Shown here piece after piece: positions 54,012 through 62,116 of a DNA stretch of 64,000 nt (its first letter is position 1; every line of letters begins with the position of its first letter). The stretch is from contig NZ_CP104302.1 in assembly GCF_025215495.1 (NCBI RefSeq), forward strand, positions 2,542,001-2,606,000, in the 5' to 3' direction. This stretch comes from Mycolicibacterium brumae (GTDB lineage Bacteria > Actinomycetota > Actinomycetes > Mycobacteriales > Mycobacteriaceae). Position numbers and translations under genes: made by a program. The notes beneath the pieces are model-generated. The model was not told the origin of the DNA. It saw nothing but the letters and a program-made list of their open reading frames with translations, and made no database searches.

Positions 54012-54527
54012 CTATGACGGCGGCGCCTCGATGGGCGTCAAGGTCAACGGAAGCCAATGCGTCCCCGGACCTTCCCCCGGGCAGCCGGCGCCCCCGATGA
54101 CCAGCGTGCGTTCGCCGTGGAAGCTGCCGTCGGGGTTCGGGATCCAGAAATCTGAGCGCTGCGCCCACCCCATGCTGCCTGGGTCCTGGCGGTCGCAGAA
54201 GTACGGGTACGCGCCGCTGGTTTCCCAGCGGTCGGCGTTCCAGCGGTACTCGTAGGCCGTCGGGGCGGCGGCGTTGCGGGCGTGGTCGTCGCTGTTGTCC
54301 ATCCGCGCCACGCAGCCGCCGGCGTCGCATCCGGTGGTGAACGGAACCGGCACGGTGATCGGATCCATCGGCGTCGGCATCCCGTTGAACGTCTGCCGGG
54401 AGAAGTCGATGAACAGGTCGTAGTAGCCGTACAGCGGCGGTGGCTCGGCGCGATCCGCGTGCGCCACGGGGGTGGTCAGCGCCAGGACGCTGGCACCGCA
54501 GGCTGCGGCGAGCAGCGTTTTCTTCAT
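54012..54527 (-). CDS. Secreted mycobacterial protein of unknown function
   Basis: This 171-residue precursor has a clear signal peptide (MKKTLLAAACGASVLALTTP...AHA, cleavage near 24). The mature part has four Cys that could form two disulfides (TTGCDAGGCVAR; YPYFCDRQ; GGAGCPGEG) and several Trp and Tyr. Similar small secreted proteins are common in mycobacteria, but no enzymatic motif is visible. It is on the same strand as the repeat protein upstream (37-bp gap), possibly co-transcribed. Confidence 0.75.
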   Translation of the reverse strand: MKKTLLAAACGASVLALTTPVAHADRAEPPPLYGYYDLFIDFSRQTFNGMPTPMDPITVPVPFTTGCDAGGCVARMDNSDDHARNAAAPTAYEYRWNADRWETSGAYPYFCDRQDPGSMGWAQRSDFWIPNPDGSFHGERTLVIGGAGCPGEGPGTHWLPLTLTPIEAPPS

Positions 54528-54564
54528 CGCACCCGTCCCGGCCGGACGCAGCTCGTCGGGTCTG

Positions 54565-55722
54565 CTACTTGTCGCTGAGCTTGCTGACGGCCGCCTTCAG
54601 CTTGTCCCCGACCTTGCCCACCGCCGTTGACAGCCGCTTGGGAGCCACCTTGTTGGTTGCGCTCGTCACGGTGTTGTTGTCGCTCGTCGGGTCCGAGCCG
54701 ATGCGGTTGATCGCGATGCCGGTCCTCTCCCTCGTGACGGTCTGGCCGCGCCGCAGGACGGAACCGGCGATCGCCAGCGGACCGGCGCCCGCGTTGACGG
54801 TATTGCCGCCGGCCAAGGTGTTGAAGCCGAGATTCAAGTTGCCCTTCAGGGCGTTGATGACGTTGCCGTTGCCGACGACATTCAGGACTGAGTTCCGGCT
54901 GCTGTCGGCGCCGCCGACAGTCAACGTATTGTCGCTGCCAGCGATGTTCCTCGCGCTGTTGTTGAGTCCACCCAGTGAGATGACGTCGTTTCCGGAGCCC
55001 AGGAAACTGGAAACGTAGTCGCCATCACCGTTGTCGGATGTCACCTTGTTGACACTGCCGAATCGGCTCTGCGCGCTGTTGGCGTTGCCATTCGTCGTCG
55101 TGACGGTGTTGTTGCCGCCGACCAGGTTTCGGGCCGCGCTCACATTGCCATTCGTCGTCGTGACGGTGTTGTGGCTGCCGACCAGGCTTCGGGCCGTGCT
55201 CATATAGCCGCCTGTCGCCATCACGTCGTTGTCGCTGCCGAGGACGCTGCGTGCGAGGTTGAACACACTGCCGGTGCTGGTGACCTCGTTGCCGTCCCCG
55301 CCGATGTTGGTGGCGCGGTTGAAGAAGCTGCCCTGGGACCGGACCTGGTTGTCGCTGCCGAACAGGTTGGTGGCCAGGCTGAGGATCGACCCCGTGTCGC
55401 CGGCCGTCACCTTGTTGTCGCTGCCGATGGCGCTCACGGCGAGGGCCAACAGCCCGTTGGCGGTGGAGTTGGACCCGGCGCCCGCGGTGACGGCCGCGAC
55501 CAGCGTCCCGTCGGCGTGGGCCTGCGCTCCGCTGCCGATCGCGACGGCGACACCCAGCAAGCTGCTCCTGCAGTTCGTGCTGTTGCCGAGGCCGAAGGCC
55601 GACACGCAGGTCGCGCTCGCCGGGGCGGCCAGCCCGATTCCGGCGCCGGCGAGGACCATGCTCGTCGCGACGAGGCCGCCCACGAGGTTGTTGCGTTGCG
55701 TCATTTTGCGGTCTGCCGCCAT
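54565..55722 (-). CDS. Secreted protein with about ten 20-residue G-x-x-N repeats
   Basis: This 385-residue precursor has a signal peptide to about residue 37 (ending PASA). From about 95 it has ten to eleven degenerate repeats of ~20 residues, each starting G-S/G-x-N-x-V (GSDNKV, GSDNQV, GDGNEV, GSDNDV, GSHNTV, GGNNTV, GSVNKV, GSGNDV, GSDNTL, GNGNVI, GGNTV). The regular period and N/T/V content suggest a beta-solenoid. The tail is basic (VGKVGDKLKAAVSKLSDK). It may be a cell-surface or cell-wall protein. Adjacent repeats are nearly identical at the DNA level, so the number of copies may vary. Confidence 0.75.
   Translation of the reverse strand: MAADRKMTQRNNLVGGLVATSMVLAGAGIGLAAPASATCVSAFGLGNSTNCRSSLLGVAVAIGSGAQAHADGTLVAAVTAGAGSNSTANGLLALAVSAIGSDNKVTAGDTGSILSLATNLFGSDNQVRSQGSFFNRATNIGGDGNEVTSTGSVFNLARSVLGSDNDVMATGGYMSTARSLVGSHNTVTTTNGNVSAARNLVGGNNTVTTTNGNANSAQSRFGSVNKVTSDNGDGDYVSSFLGSGNDVISLGGLNNSARNIAGSDNTLTVGGADSSRNSVLNVVGNGNVINALKGNLNLGFNTLAGGNTVNAGAGPLAIAGSVLRRGQTVTRERTGIAINRIGSDPTSDNNTVTSATNKVAPKRLSTAVGKVGDKLKAAVSKLSDK
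55081..55200 (-). repeat. Two 60-bp tandem units in the repeat protein gene
   Basis: 55081-55140 and 55141-55200 match at about 53 of 60 positions, in phase with the 20-codon protein repeat. This indicates a recent in-frame duplication. Confidence 0.85.
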
Positions 55723-55794
55723 GTGTTTCCGTCCCCAGCCAAGGTCACCCGTCCACTCTGGACGCCGGCCACCATATCCAACCTCGGCGTTCGG

Positions 55795-56172
55795 CTAGGC
55801 CAAATCGATCCGGATGGTCAGCAGGTCGGTGCCCAGCAGCCGCACCGCCGCACTGTTTCCGCCCGGCAGTTGGCGCAGCCGGGCGATCGGATCATCGTCG
55901 GGCAGCAGCACAGCGGTCCCGTCTCGCCAGGTGTCACGCACGCGCAGCCGGACCTTCGGATTGGCCTTGATGTTCTTCACGTAGTCGGAATGCTCGCCGT
56001 GCTCGGAGACCAGCCAGAACGCGTCGCCCACGCGCCTGCCGCCGATCGCGGTGTGACGCGGCAGACCGGATTTGCGGCCGGTGGTCTCCAGCATCGTCAC
56101 CGGCAGCTTGCGGCCCAGCGGATTGACCAACCATCGCTGCGCGGTGTGCACGACCGTGCGTTTGAGGCTCAT
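55795..56172 (-). CDS. Deazaflavin (F420)-dependent nitroreductase family protein (DUF385), copy 1
   Basis: This 125-residue split-barrel protein of the Ddn/DUF385 family has TMLETTGRKSGLPRHTAIGG, SEHGEHSDYVKNIKANPKVR and a C-terminal LLTIRIDLA. Family members use F420H2 to reduce quinones or nitro compounds at the membrane. A close paralogue (about 84% identical by eye) is at 63440. Substrate unknown. Confidence 0.85.
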   Translation of the reverse strand: MSLKRTVVHTAQRWLVNPLGRKLPVTMLETTGRKSGLPRHTAIGGRRVGDAFWLVSEHGEHSDYVKNIKANPKVRLRVRDTWRDGTAVLLPDDDPIARLRQLPGGNSAAVRLLGTDLLTIRIDLA

Positions 56173-56213
56173 CAGGCGATTCTAAGACCGCCTGCGGCGA
56201 GGCCGATCGGCCC

Positions 56214-56744
56214 TTAGCGGCGCTTACCGTCCCGCTTGGCCTGCCTGCGCGCGCCCGCGGCCTTACTGCCCGCCTCCTGCTTCTTACGGCTCGGAGACTT
56301 CGCGGGCTGCTTCTTGTTCGCCTTGCTGGCCGGCCCGGAGGCGCTCTTAGCCGCCTTACCAACGCTGGACGCCCGTTTGCCGGGGCCGGCGGCTTTCGCC
56401 TTCGCCGCGGCGGCCAACCGTTCATCCTTGAGGTCCGCGGCGCTCTTCCGCGCGGCGACGGCCAGTTGGGTGCTCACCCGGGCCAGCGCCTTCTCGAAAA
56501 CCTCGGCGCGGGCGCGGTTGCGCTCGTTGGCGGTATGCGCACGGCCGCGGGCGCCCTTGGCGGAAACCTTCGCGGCGCCGGCGCGCCGGTAGACGCCGAG
56601 ATGCTTGTTGCGGGCCCGGCGGACCCGCGCGTGCACCTCGAGAAGCTCGTCTTCGTCGAGCCTCTTCAGCTCGTCGCGTCCGGTCTCTCGGACCAGGGCG
56701 AGGTCGGATTCACTGAGCGAGTCCAGCAGTTTCGGTGATGCCAT
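56214..56744 (-). CDS. Protein with lysine/alanine-rich histone-like C-terminal tail
   Basis: This 176-residue protein has an ordered acidic N-terminal ~50 residues (LLDSLSESDLALVRETGRDE) and a highly basic C-terminal half rich in Lys, Ala and Ser (GKRASSVGKAAKSASGPASK, then KQPAKSPSRKKQEAGSKAAG). The tail resembles eukaryotic histone H1 and mycobacterial HupB-like tails, suggesting nucleic-acid binding. The N-terminal domain is not recognised. Function is inferred from composition only. The next gene, a DUF385 reductase, follows 41 bp downstream on the same strand. Confidence 0.6.
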   Translation of the reverse strand: MASPKLLDSLSESDLALVRETGRDELKRLDEDELLEVHARVRRARNKHLGVYRRAGAAKVSAKGARGRAHTANERNRARAEVFEKALARVSTQLAVAARKSAADLKDERLAAAAKAKAAGPGKRASSVGKAAKSASGPASKANKKQPAKSPSRKKQEAGSKAAGARRQAKRDGKRR

Positions 56745-56779
56745 CAGCACATCGTCGCATAAGTCGCGGTGAACGCCGA

Positions 56780-57163
56780 TTACCGGCGGCGCGCGCCCAG
56801 ACACGAGTACCACCAGGTCAGTGCCGCCGCGGCGAACTCCACGCCCGCCGCGGCGGCGAACACCGGGTCCGGCATCCCGACGGCGACGATGGAGACGACG
56901 CGGGTCAGCGCCAGCAGGCCCATGCTGGCGGCGAGGAAGCGGACCGCCGCCACCGGAATCTCTGTTTGCCGAACCGCCCAGAGGTAGCCGGCGCCCATAG
57001 CGATGAGCAGCGCCCCGGCCGCTCGGGTTTCGCTGTCCATGGTCGCCGACATCTCGCCGGCGCCCGGCATGGTTTCCGACGGAAAGAAGATGCGGCCCAC
57101 CCCGAGCCCGATCAGGGCGAATCCGGTCACCCACCCGAGGGCCTTGAGCGTTTTCACTATCAT
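56780..57163 (-). CDS. DUF4345-like membrane protein
   Basis: This 127-residue membrane protein has four hydrophobic segments (about 6-22, 46-62, 70-88 and 97-116). The layout fits DUF4345-type small membrane proteins. The ATG at 57163 has AAGGGG upstream, so the longer frame is not used. Function unknown. Confidence 0.6.
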   Translation of the reverse strand: MIVKTLKALGWVTGFALIGLGVGRIFFPSETMPGAGEMSATMDSETRAAGALLIAMGAGYLWAVRQTEIPVAAVRFLAASMGLLALTRVVSIVAVGMPDPVFAAAAGVEFAAAALTWWYSCLGARRR

Positions 57164-57198
57164 CTTGTCCCCCTTGCGGCTGACATCCGAGCGCACCG

Positions 57199-58209
57199 TC
57201 AGACGTCAACGCCGTTGCCGGCCAGCAGTTCCAGCCGTTCGGTGAAACCGTGCTCGGCCGCCCACTGAACCTGACGCTGCCACATCTGCTCGCGGGTCTC
57301 CATCGCCTCGCCGAGCAGCGACTCCCACGCGCTCGGGGGCGCGTCGGCCAAACCGTAGGCGAACAGCAATTCAAGGTGCGCGTTGTCCGGCAGGAACATC
57401 CGGTTGTAGATGGACTGCTGGTCGGCGGGATGGGCGCCGCGCTCCAGCAACAGCGTCGCCAGTTTCTCGCCGAACCGATGCCGCGGTTGCCGGATCGGCC
57501 CCTGCTCCCCCTCGCCGAACACCCCGGTCAGCACGGTGAACGGGGTCGACATTCCGCACCAGAGGTAACCCGCATTTGGATCGGCGCCGGCATCGAGCAG
57601 TAGGGCGGTGGCAGACAGAGTCTGCTCCACGCTTTGGTTCAGCGGCGCCCGGCTGTAGGTCAGGCACATCAGCGGCGTCCAGCCGAACGGCCCGCCGCGA
57701 GCGGAGGCCAGCTCCGGTGCGACCCCAAGATGGCGGGCAATCGCATCCGGGTCAGTCGCCGACGCGGCCGCCCACACGCTCTCATCGACCAATCCCGGGT
57801 TTTCGGAAAGCAATTCGGCGGCCGCCTCCCAACGATCCGGGTGGTCGGTGTGGTCGTAGCGCAGCGAGGACAGCGAACAGAACAGATCGGCCGTCCCGAG
57901 CGCGGACTCGTCGATCGCGCTCGGCTCCAGGCTCAGCCCATCGGCGATATCGAGATAGCGCACCAACGCGGGCCAGCCGCTGAACCCGTAACTGCGGGCC
58001 ACCGCCAACTCCGCGTCGGCCAGCGAATCATCGGCCAACGCGGCATCCGGCCGCGGGTGGTAGCGGCGGATGAAGGCCACCGCTTCGACGCCGCCGTCGG
58101 CCAGACCGCTCTGCAACGCGAGCGCGTCACCACGAAGCTGCTCGAGCGACGGGTTGTTCGGCAGGCAGCTGGACACGACGGCCTCAGACCAGCCGGATGT
58201 GGGAGTCAT
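57199..58209 (-). CDS. Ankyrin-repeat-like protein
   Basis: This 336-residue protein has repeats with the ankyrin pattern GWTPLMCLTYSR, ATALLLDAGADPNAGYLWCG, KLATLLLERGAHPADQQSIY and LELLFAYGLADAPPSA. An N-terminal helical part (DALALQSGLADGGVEAVAFI, SYGFSGWPALVRYLDIADGL) matches the LPXX-type N-terminus common to such bacterial ankyrin proteins. It is cytosolic with no signal peptide; protein-binding is likely, but the partner is unknown. The start at 58209 is not certain. Confidence 0.6.
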   Translation of the reverse strand: MTPTSGWSEAVVSSCLPNNPSLEQLRGDALALQSGLADGGVEAVAFIRRYHPRPDAALADDSLADAELAVARSYGFSGWPALVRYLDIADGLSLEPSAIDESALGTADLFCSLSSLRYDHTDHPDRWEAAAELLSENPGLVDESVWAAASATDPDAIARHLGVAPELASARGGPFGWTPLMCLTYSRAPLNQSVEQTLSATALLLDAGADPNAGYLWCGMSTPFTVLTGVFGEGEQGPIRQPRHRFGEKLATLLLERGAHPADQQSIYNRMFLPDNAHLELLFAYGLADAPPSAWESLLGEAMETREQMWQRQVQWAAEHGFTERLELLAGNGVDV

Positions 58210-58250
58210 CGAGCGTCGGCATCATCTCCTCAGGCTAGAGGTTCGGCGCC

Positions 58251-60089
58251 TCAGCTCAGGTGGTGCACCTCCTGCAGTCCGTACACCGGCGTGGGGATGC
58301 CCTCGTACCGGGCCTTGAGCTGCAGGGCGAGATACAGCGAGTAGTGCCGCGACTGGTGCAGGTTGCCGCCGTGGAACCACAGGTTCTGCTGCTGGGTCGG
58401 CTTCCACATGTTGCGCTGCTCGCCCTCCCAGGGGCCCGGGTCCTTCGGGGTGTCGGAACCGAGCCCCCAGACCTTGCCGACGCGGTCGGCGATCTCCTGG
58501 CCCATCAAGTCGGCGGCCCAGCCGTTCATCGAGCCGAACCCGGTCGCGTACACCACCAGGTCGGCGGGCAGTTCGGTTCCGTCGGCCAGCACCACCGAGT
58601 CCTCAGTCAGGCGGTCCACCCCGCCGTGCGCCAACTTGATCGACCCGTCGGCCACCAATTCGCAGGCCCCGACGTCAATGTAGTAGCCCGATCCACGCCG
58701 GAGGTACTTCATGAACAGACCGGATCCGTCTGCGCCCCAGTCCAATTCGAAGCCAGCGGCCTCGAGGCGATCGTAGAAGTCCCGGTCCCGCTCGCGGATG
58801 GCGTCATAGATGGGGATCTGGAAGTCGTGCATGATCCGGTACGGCATGGACGCGAACGTCAGGTCTGCCTTCTCGGTCGTCATTCCGGCGGCGAGCGCGC
58901 GCTCGGAGTACAGGTCGCCGAGGCCAAGATCCATCAGTGAGTCCGACTTCACGATATGCGTCGACGATCGTTGCACCATGGTGACGTGGACTCCGTTGTC
59001 GCACAACGCCTTACAGATATCGTGCGCGGAGTTATTGGAGCCAATCACCACCACCTTCTTGCCCAGGTACCGGTCGGGTCCCGGATGCTGCGAGGAGTGG
59101 TGCTGCTCACCCCGGAACACATCGCTGCCCGGCAGGTTCGGCACGCTCGGTTTGCCCGACATTCCGGTCGCCAGCACCAACTGGGTGGGCTGCAGGGTGA
59201 GCTTCTCACCCTGGCGGTCAACCTCGACAGCCCACTGGCCGGTGGATTCGTCGAAGGAGGCCGACAGACAGGTGGTCTTCGGCCAGTACGGCACTTCCAT
59301 CACCCGGGTGTAGAACTCCAACCAGTCGCCGATCTTGTCCTTCGGCGCGAACACCGGCCAGTTCTGCGGGAACGGCAGGTAAGGCAGGTGGTCGTACCAG
59401 ACGGGGTCGTGCAGGCACAGCGACTTGTACCGCTTGCGCCACTGATCGCCGGGCCGGTCGTGCTTGTCGACGACGATCGCCGGAACACCGAGCTGGCGCA
59501 GCCGGGCACCCAGTGCGATGCCACCCTGGCCGCCGCCGATCACCAGCACGTAGGGCTGCGCTTCACGGCCCAGTGAGGCTTCCTCACTCGCCCGTTTCTC
59601 CGCCCAGGACCGCGGGTCCGGGTCGCTGCCGTGCACTGCGCCGAGCACCCGGGTCGGCCCTTTGCGCTCCTCGTGCCCTTTGAGTTCCTGCAGGGTGGTC
59701 AACAGCGTCCAAGCCCGGTCCGGCCCGTCCTCGTCGCCGGGCTCCGGACGCAGCCGCAGGTGCCCGGCGCCGCGGCCGGTGGCCGTCTCGAATTCGATGA
59801 ACGCCGCGACTACGTCACCGTCGACGGTGGGGGCTTCCCGGGTTCGGAAGCCGGACGGGGCGGTGTCGGCCAGCCGGTGCGACAGCATGTCGGCGATCTG
59901 GTCTCGCCCCTCGACGGTCTTGAGGTTCCAGGTGAAGGCGACCAGGTCGCGCCAGTAGCTGTCGGCGCCGAACATCGCGACCACTTGTTGGACATCGCCG
60001 GCAGCCAGGGCGGCCTCGAACCCGGCAAGCCAGGTGTCGACGCGTTGCTGCGGGGTGAGCGTGCGGGCGGGTTCAAGCGTGGAGGTCAT
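58251..60089 (-). CDS. Flavin-dependent monooxygenase (FMO/YUCCA-like) with N-terminal NTF2-like domain
   Basis: This 612-residue flavoprotein has an N-terminal SnoaL/NTF2-like domain (about 15-140, ALAAGDVQQVVAMFGADSYW). An FMO domain from ~170 has the FAD motif VLVIGGGQGGIALGARL, the FMO fingerprint FRGEQHHSSQHP, the NADPH motif VVVIGSNNSAHDICKAL and ATGFGSMNG near the C-terminus. It hydroxylates or Baeyer-Villiger-oxidises small substrates. It is divergent from the zinc alcohol dehydrogenase gene and shares a repeat-rich promoter with it. The ATG at 60089 is chosen; a longer frame runs into the promoter repeats. Confidence 0.85.
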   Translation of the reverse strand: MTSTLEPARTLTPQQRVDTWLAGFEAALAAGDVQQVVAMFGADSYWRDLVAFTWNLKTVEGRDQIADMLSHRLADTAPSGFRTREAPTVDGDVVAAFIEFETATGRGAGHLRLRPEPGDEDGPDRAWTLLTTLQELKGHEERKGPTRVLGAVHGSDPDPRSWAEKRASEEASLGREAQPYVLVIGGGQGGIALGARLRQLGVPAIVVDKHDRPGDQWRKRYKSLCLHDPVWYDHLPYLPFPQNWPVFAPKDKIGDWLEFYTRVMEVPYWPKTTCLSASFDESTGQWAVEVDRQGEKLTLQPTQLVLATGMSGKPSVPNLPGSDVFRGEQHHSSQHPGPDRYLGKKVVVIGSNNSAHDICKALCDNGVHVTMVQRSSTHIVKSDSLMDLGLGDLYSERALAAGMTTEKADLTFASMPYRIMHDFQIPIYDAIRERDRDFYDRLEAAGFELDWGADGSGLFMKYLRRGSGYYIDVGACELVADGSIKLAHGGVDRLTEDSVVLADGTELPADLVVYATGFGSMNGWAADLMGQEIADRVGKVWGLGSDTPKDPGPWEGEQRNMWKPTQQQNLWFHGGNLHQSRHYSLYLALQLKARYEGIPTPVYGLQEVHHLS

Positions 60090-60104
60090 GTGACACAGCG
60101 CACA
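60089..60104. promoter_or_regulatory. CRP-like site at the monooxygenase start
   Basis: TGTGACACAGCGCACA fits the mycobacterial CRP consensus GTG-N2-A-N5-CAC exactly. It overlaps the monooxygenase start codon, where bound protein would block transcription or translation. Confidence 0.4.
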
Positions 60105-60123
60105 CCGACGCAGTGTCCGTGAC

Positions 60124-60181
60124 AAGAGTTGCACACGGTTGCACCGCTCCGCGCCCGACGTTGCAACCCCCTGCAACTCTT
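60124..60181. promoter_or_regulatory. GTTGCA repeat cluster in the divergent promoter
   Basis: Half-sites GTTGCA occur at 60128, 60138 and 60160, with inverted TGCAAC at 60162 and 60172. The outer arms AAGAGTTGCA (60124-60133) and TGCAACTCTT (60172-60181) form a perfect 10-bp inverted repeat. This probably binds a dimeric or oligomeric activator, plausibly the GAF regulator encoded at 62117. Confidence 0.6.
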
Positions 60182-60186
60182 TTCCT

Positions 60187-60202
60187 TGTGTCGGCGGTCA
60201 CA
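60187..60202. promoter_or_regulatory. CRP-like site upstream of the butanediol dehydrogenase gene
   Basis: TGTGTCGGCGGTCACA (TGTG-N8-CACA) lies 13 bp before the dehydrogenase ATG at 60216, mirroring the site at the monooxygenase start. Confidence 0.35.
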
Positions 60203-60215
60203 TAGAACTGCCGGT

Positions 60216-61262
60216 ATGAAAGCCGCCGTGTACTACGGGCCCAATCGATTGGAAATCGACGACGTCATCGAGCCGGAACCGGGCCCGGGGACGGTGAAGG
60301 TGAAGGTCGGGTTCAACGGAATCTGCGGCACCGACCTGCACGAGTACTTCGCCGGGCCGATCTTTGTGCCCACCAAACCCCACCCGCTGACCAATCGACA
60401 GCTGCCGTTGACCATGGGTCACGAGTTCTCCGGGACCATCACGGCCGTCGGCGCCGGCGTGCGCGGATGGTCGGAGGGCGACCGGGTCGCGGTGGAACCG
60501 ATCTACAAGTGCGGCCGATGTCAGCCGTGCCGCGCCGGCAACTACAACGTGTGCCAACAGATCGGATTCCACGGACTGATGTCCGACGGCGGAATGGCCG
60601 AGTACACGGTCGTGCCCGCCGACATGCTGCACCGGCTGCCGGAGAACGTGTCCCTCGAGCTGGGCGCGCTGGTGGAGCCGATGTCGGTGGCCTACCACGC
60701 GGCCGCGCTCGGCGAGGCGGGCGCCGGCGACACTGCGCTGGTGTTCGGCGCCGGACCGATCGGCATCGGCTTGTGGTTCGCGTTGCGAGGCAGAGGCGTC
60801 GAGGACGTGTTCGTCGTCGAACCGGCGGCGACACGGCGCCAGGCCATCGAGGCGCTGGGGGCCAAGACCCTGGACCCGACCCAGTCGGATGTGCCGGCGT
60901 TCGTCTCCGACCACACTGCCGGCGCCGGCGCCGACGCCGTCTTCGACGCCGCTGGCGTGACGCCCGCGGTCCGCACCGCGCTTGCCTGCGTCGGATCCCG
61001 CAAGCCGATGGTCAGCGTCGCGATCTACGAAAGGCCCATCGAGACACCGCTTCTCAACCTGGTCCTCAACGAATCCCGGATCCAGGGCTCGCTGTGCTAC
61101 ACGGCAGCCGACTTCGAGGCGGTGATCGAGCTGATGGCCGCGGGAATCTACGACACCACCGGCTGGGTGTCCCGAATCGCCCTGAACGACGTCGTCGGCG
61201 AGGGCTTCGAGGCGCTGCACGCCGGCGCGAAGATGAAGGTCCTGGTCGACCCGGCCATCTGA
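60216..61262 (+). CDS. Zinc-dependent alcohol dehydrogenase, probable (R,R)-butanediol dehydrogenase
   Basis: This 348-residue MDR-family dehydrogenase has the catalytic zinc site GICGTDLHEY and GHEFSGT. The structural zinc lobe has four Cys (YKCGRCQPCRAGNYNVC). The NAD motif is ALVFGAGPIGIGLWFAL. It closely follows the pattern of 2,3-butanediol dehydrogenases (HEYFAGP, IFVPTKPHPLTN), so interconversion of acetoin and butanediol is the best guess. It forms an apparent operon with a short-chain dehydrogenase (39-bp gap) and a GAF regulator. Confidence 0.88.
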   Translation: MKAAVYYGPNRLEIDDVIEPEPGPGTVKVKVGFNGICGTDLHEYFAGPIFVPTKPHPLTNRQLPLTMGHEFSGTITAVGAGVRGWSEGDRVAVEPIYKCGRCQPCRAGNYNVCQQIGFHGLMSDGGMAEYTVVPADMLHRLPENVSLELGALVEPMSVAYHAAALGEAGAGDTALVFGAGPIGIGLWFALRGRGVEDVFVVEPAATRRQAIEALGAKTLDPTQSDVPAFVSDHTAGAGADAVFDAAGVTPAVRTALACVGSRKPMVSVAIYERPIETPLLNLVLNESRIQGSLCYTAADFEAVIELMAAGIYDTTGWVSRIALNDVVGEGFEALHAGAKMKVLVDPAI

Positions 61263-61301
61263 ACTCCCGCACCTCAATCACGTGAACTGACAGGAGAACC
61301 C

Positions 61302-62096
61302 ATGTCCCTGAATGGCAAAGTCGCACTGGTCACCGGTGGCGGGCGCGGAATCGGGCGTGCCATCGCGCTGCGATTGGCCCGCGATGGGGCGGACATCGCC
61401 CTCGTCGACCTGACTGCCGGCGGCATCGACGCGGTGGCCGCCGAGATCAGCGCCCTAGGCCGCGCCAGCACCGCCATCACCGCTGACGTCAGCGATCGGG
61501 ACCAGGTGTTCGCCGCCGTCGACCAGGCCGCGGAGGCCCTCGGCGGGCTGGACATCATGGTCAACAACGCCGGGATCGCGATGGTCGGCCCGATCGCCGA
61601 TGTCACGCCCGAGGAATTGCGCCGGCTGTGGGCGATCAACGTCGATGGCGTGCTGTGGGGCATCCAGGCGGCGGTGGCGAAGTTCCGCGCGCTGGGCAAC
61701 GCCGCGGATGGCAAGGTCAGCAAGGTGATCAACGCGTCGTCGATCGCCGGGCACGACGGCTTCGCGATGCTCGGCCCCTACAGCGCCACCAAGTTCGCCG
61801 TCCGCGCGCTCACCCAGGCCGCGGCGAAAGAACACGCCGCCGAGGCTGTCACGGTCAACGCCTACTGCCCGGGCGTGGTGGGCACCGACATGTGGGTCGA
61901 GATCGACAAGCGATTCGCCACATTGACCGGCGCCGCGGAGGGCGAGACGTACGACAAATACGTCGGCGGCATCGCGCTGGGACGTGCCCAGACCCCTGAG
62001 GACGTCGCCGGCTTCGTGTCGTATCTGGCCGGACCCGACGCCGATTACATGACCGGGCAATCGGTGCTGATCGACGGCGGTCTGGTCTATCGCTGA
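61302..62096 (+). CDS. Short-chain dehydrogenase, probable acetoin(diacetyl) reductase
   Basis: This 264-residue SDR has VTGGGRGIGRAIALRLA, NNAGIAMVGP, the catalytic Ser in NASSIAGHDG and YSATKFAV (Tyr-x-x-x-Lys), and NAYCPGVVGTDMW. The sequence is of the BudC type that reduces diacetyl or acetoin. It follows the butanediol dehydrogenase, with AGGAGAA before its ATG. Stereochemistry and direction are not known. Confidence 0.85.
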   Translation: MSLNGKVALVTGGGRGIGRAIALRLARDGADIALVDLTAGGIDAVAAEISALGRASTAITADVSDRDQVFAAVDQAAEALGGLDIMVNNAGIAMVGPIADVTPEELRRLWAINVDGVLWGIQAAVAKFRALGNAADGKVSKVINASSIAGHDGFAMLGPYSATKFAVRALTQAAAKEHAAEAVTVNAYCPGVVGTDMWVEIDKRFATLTGAAEGETYDKYVGGIALGRAQTPEDVAGFVSYLAGPDADYMTGQSVLIDGGLVYR

Positions 62097-62116
62097 GACG
62101 GGGAGCAGAATCGTCG

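Noticed and set aside
54982..55560. CRISPR-like regular repeats
   Set aside because: The repeats are in-frame coding repeats of 60 bp without spacers and lie within a secreted protein gene.
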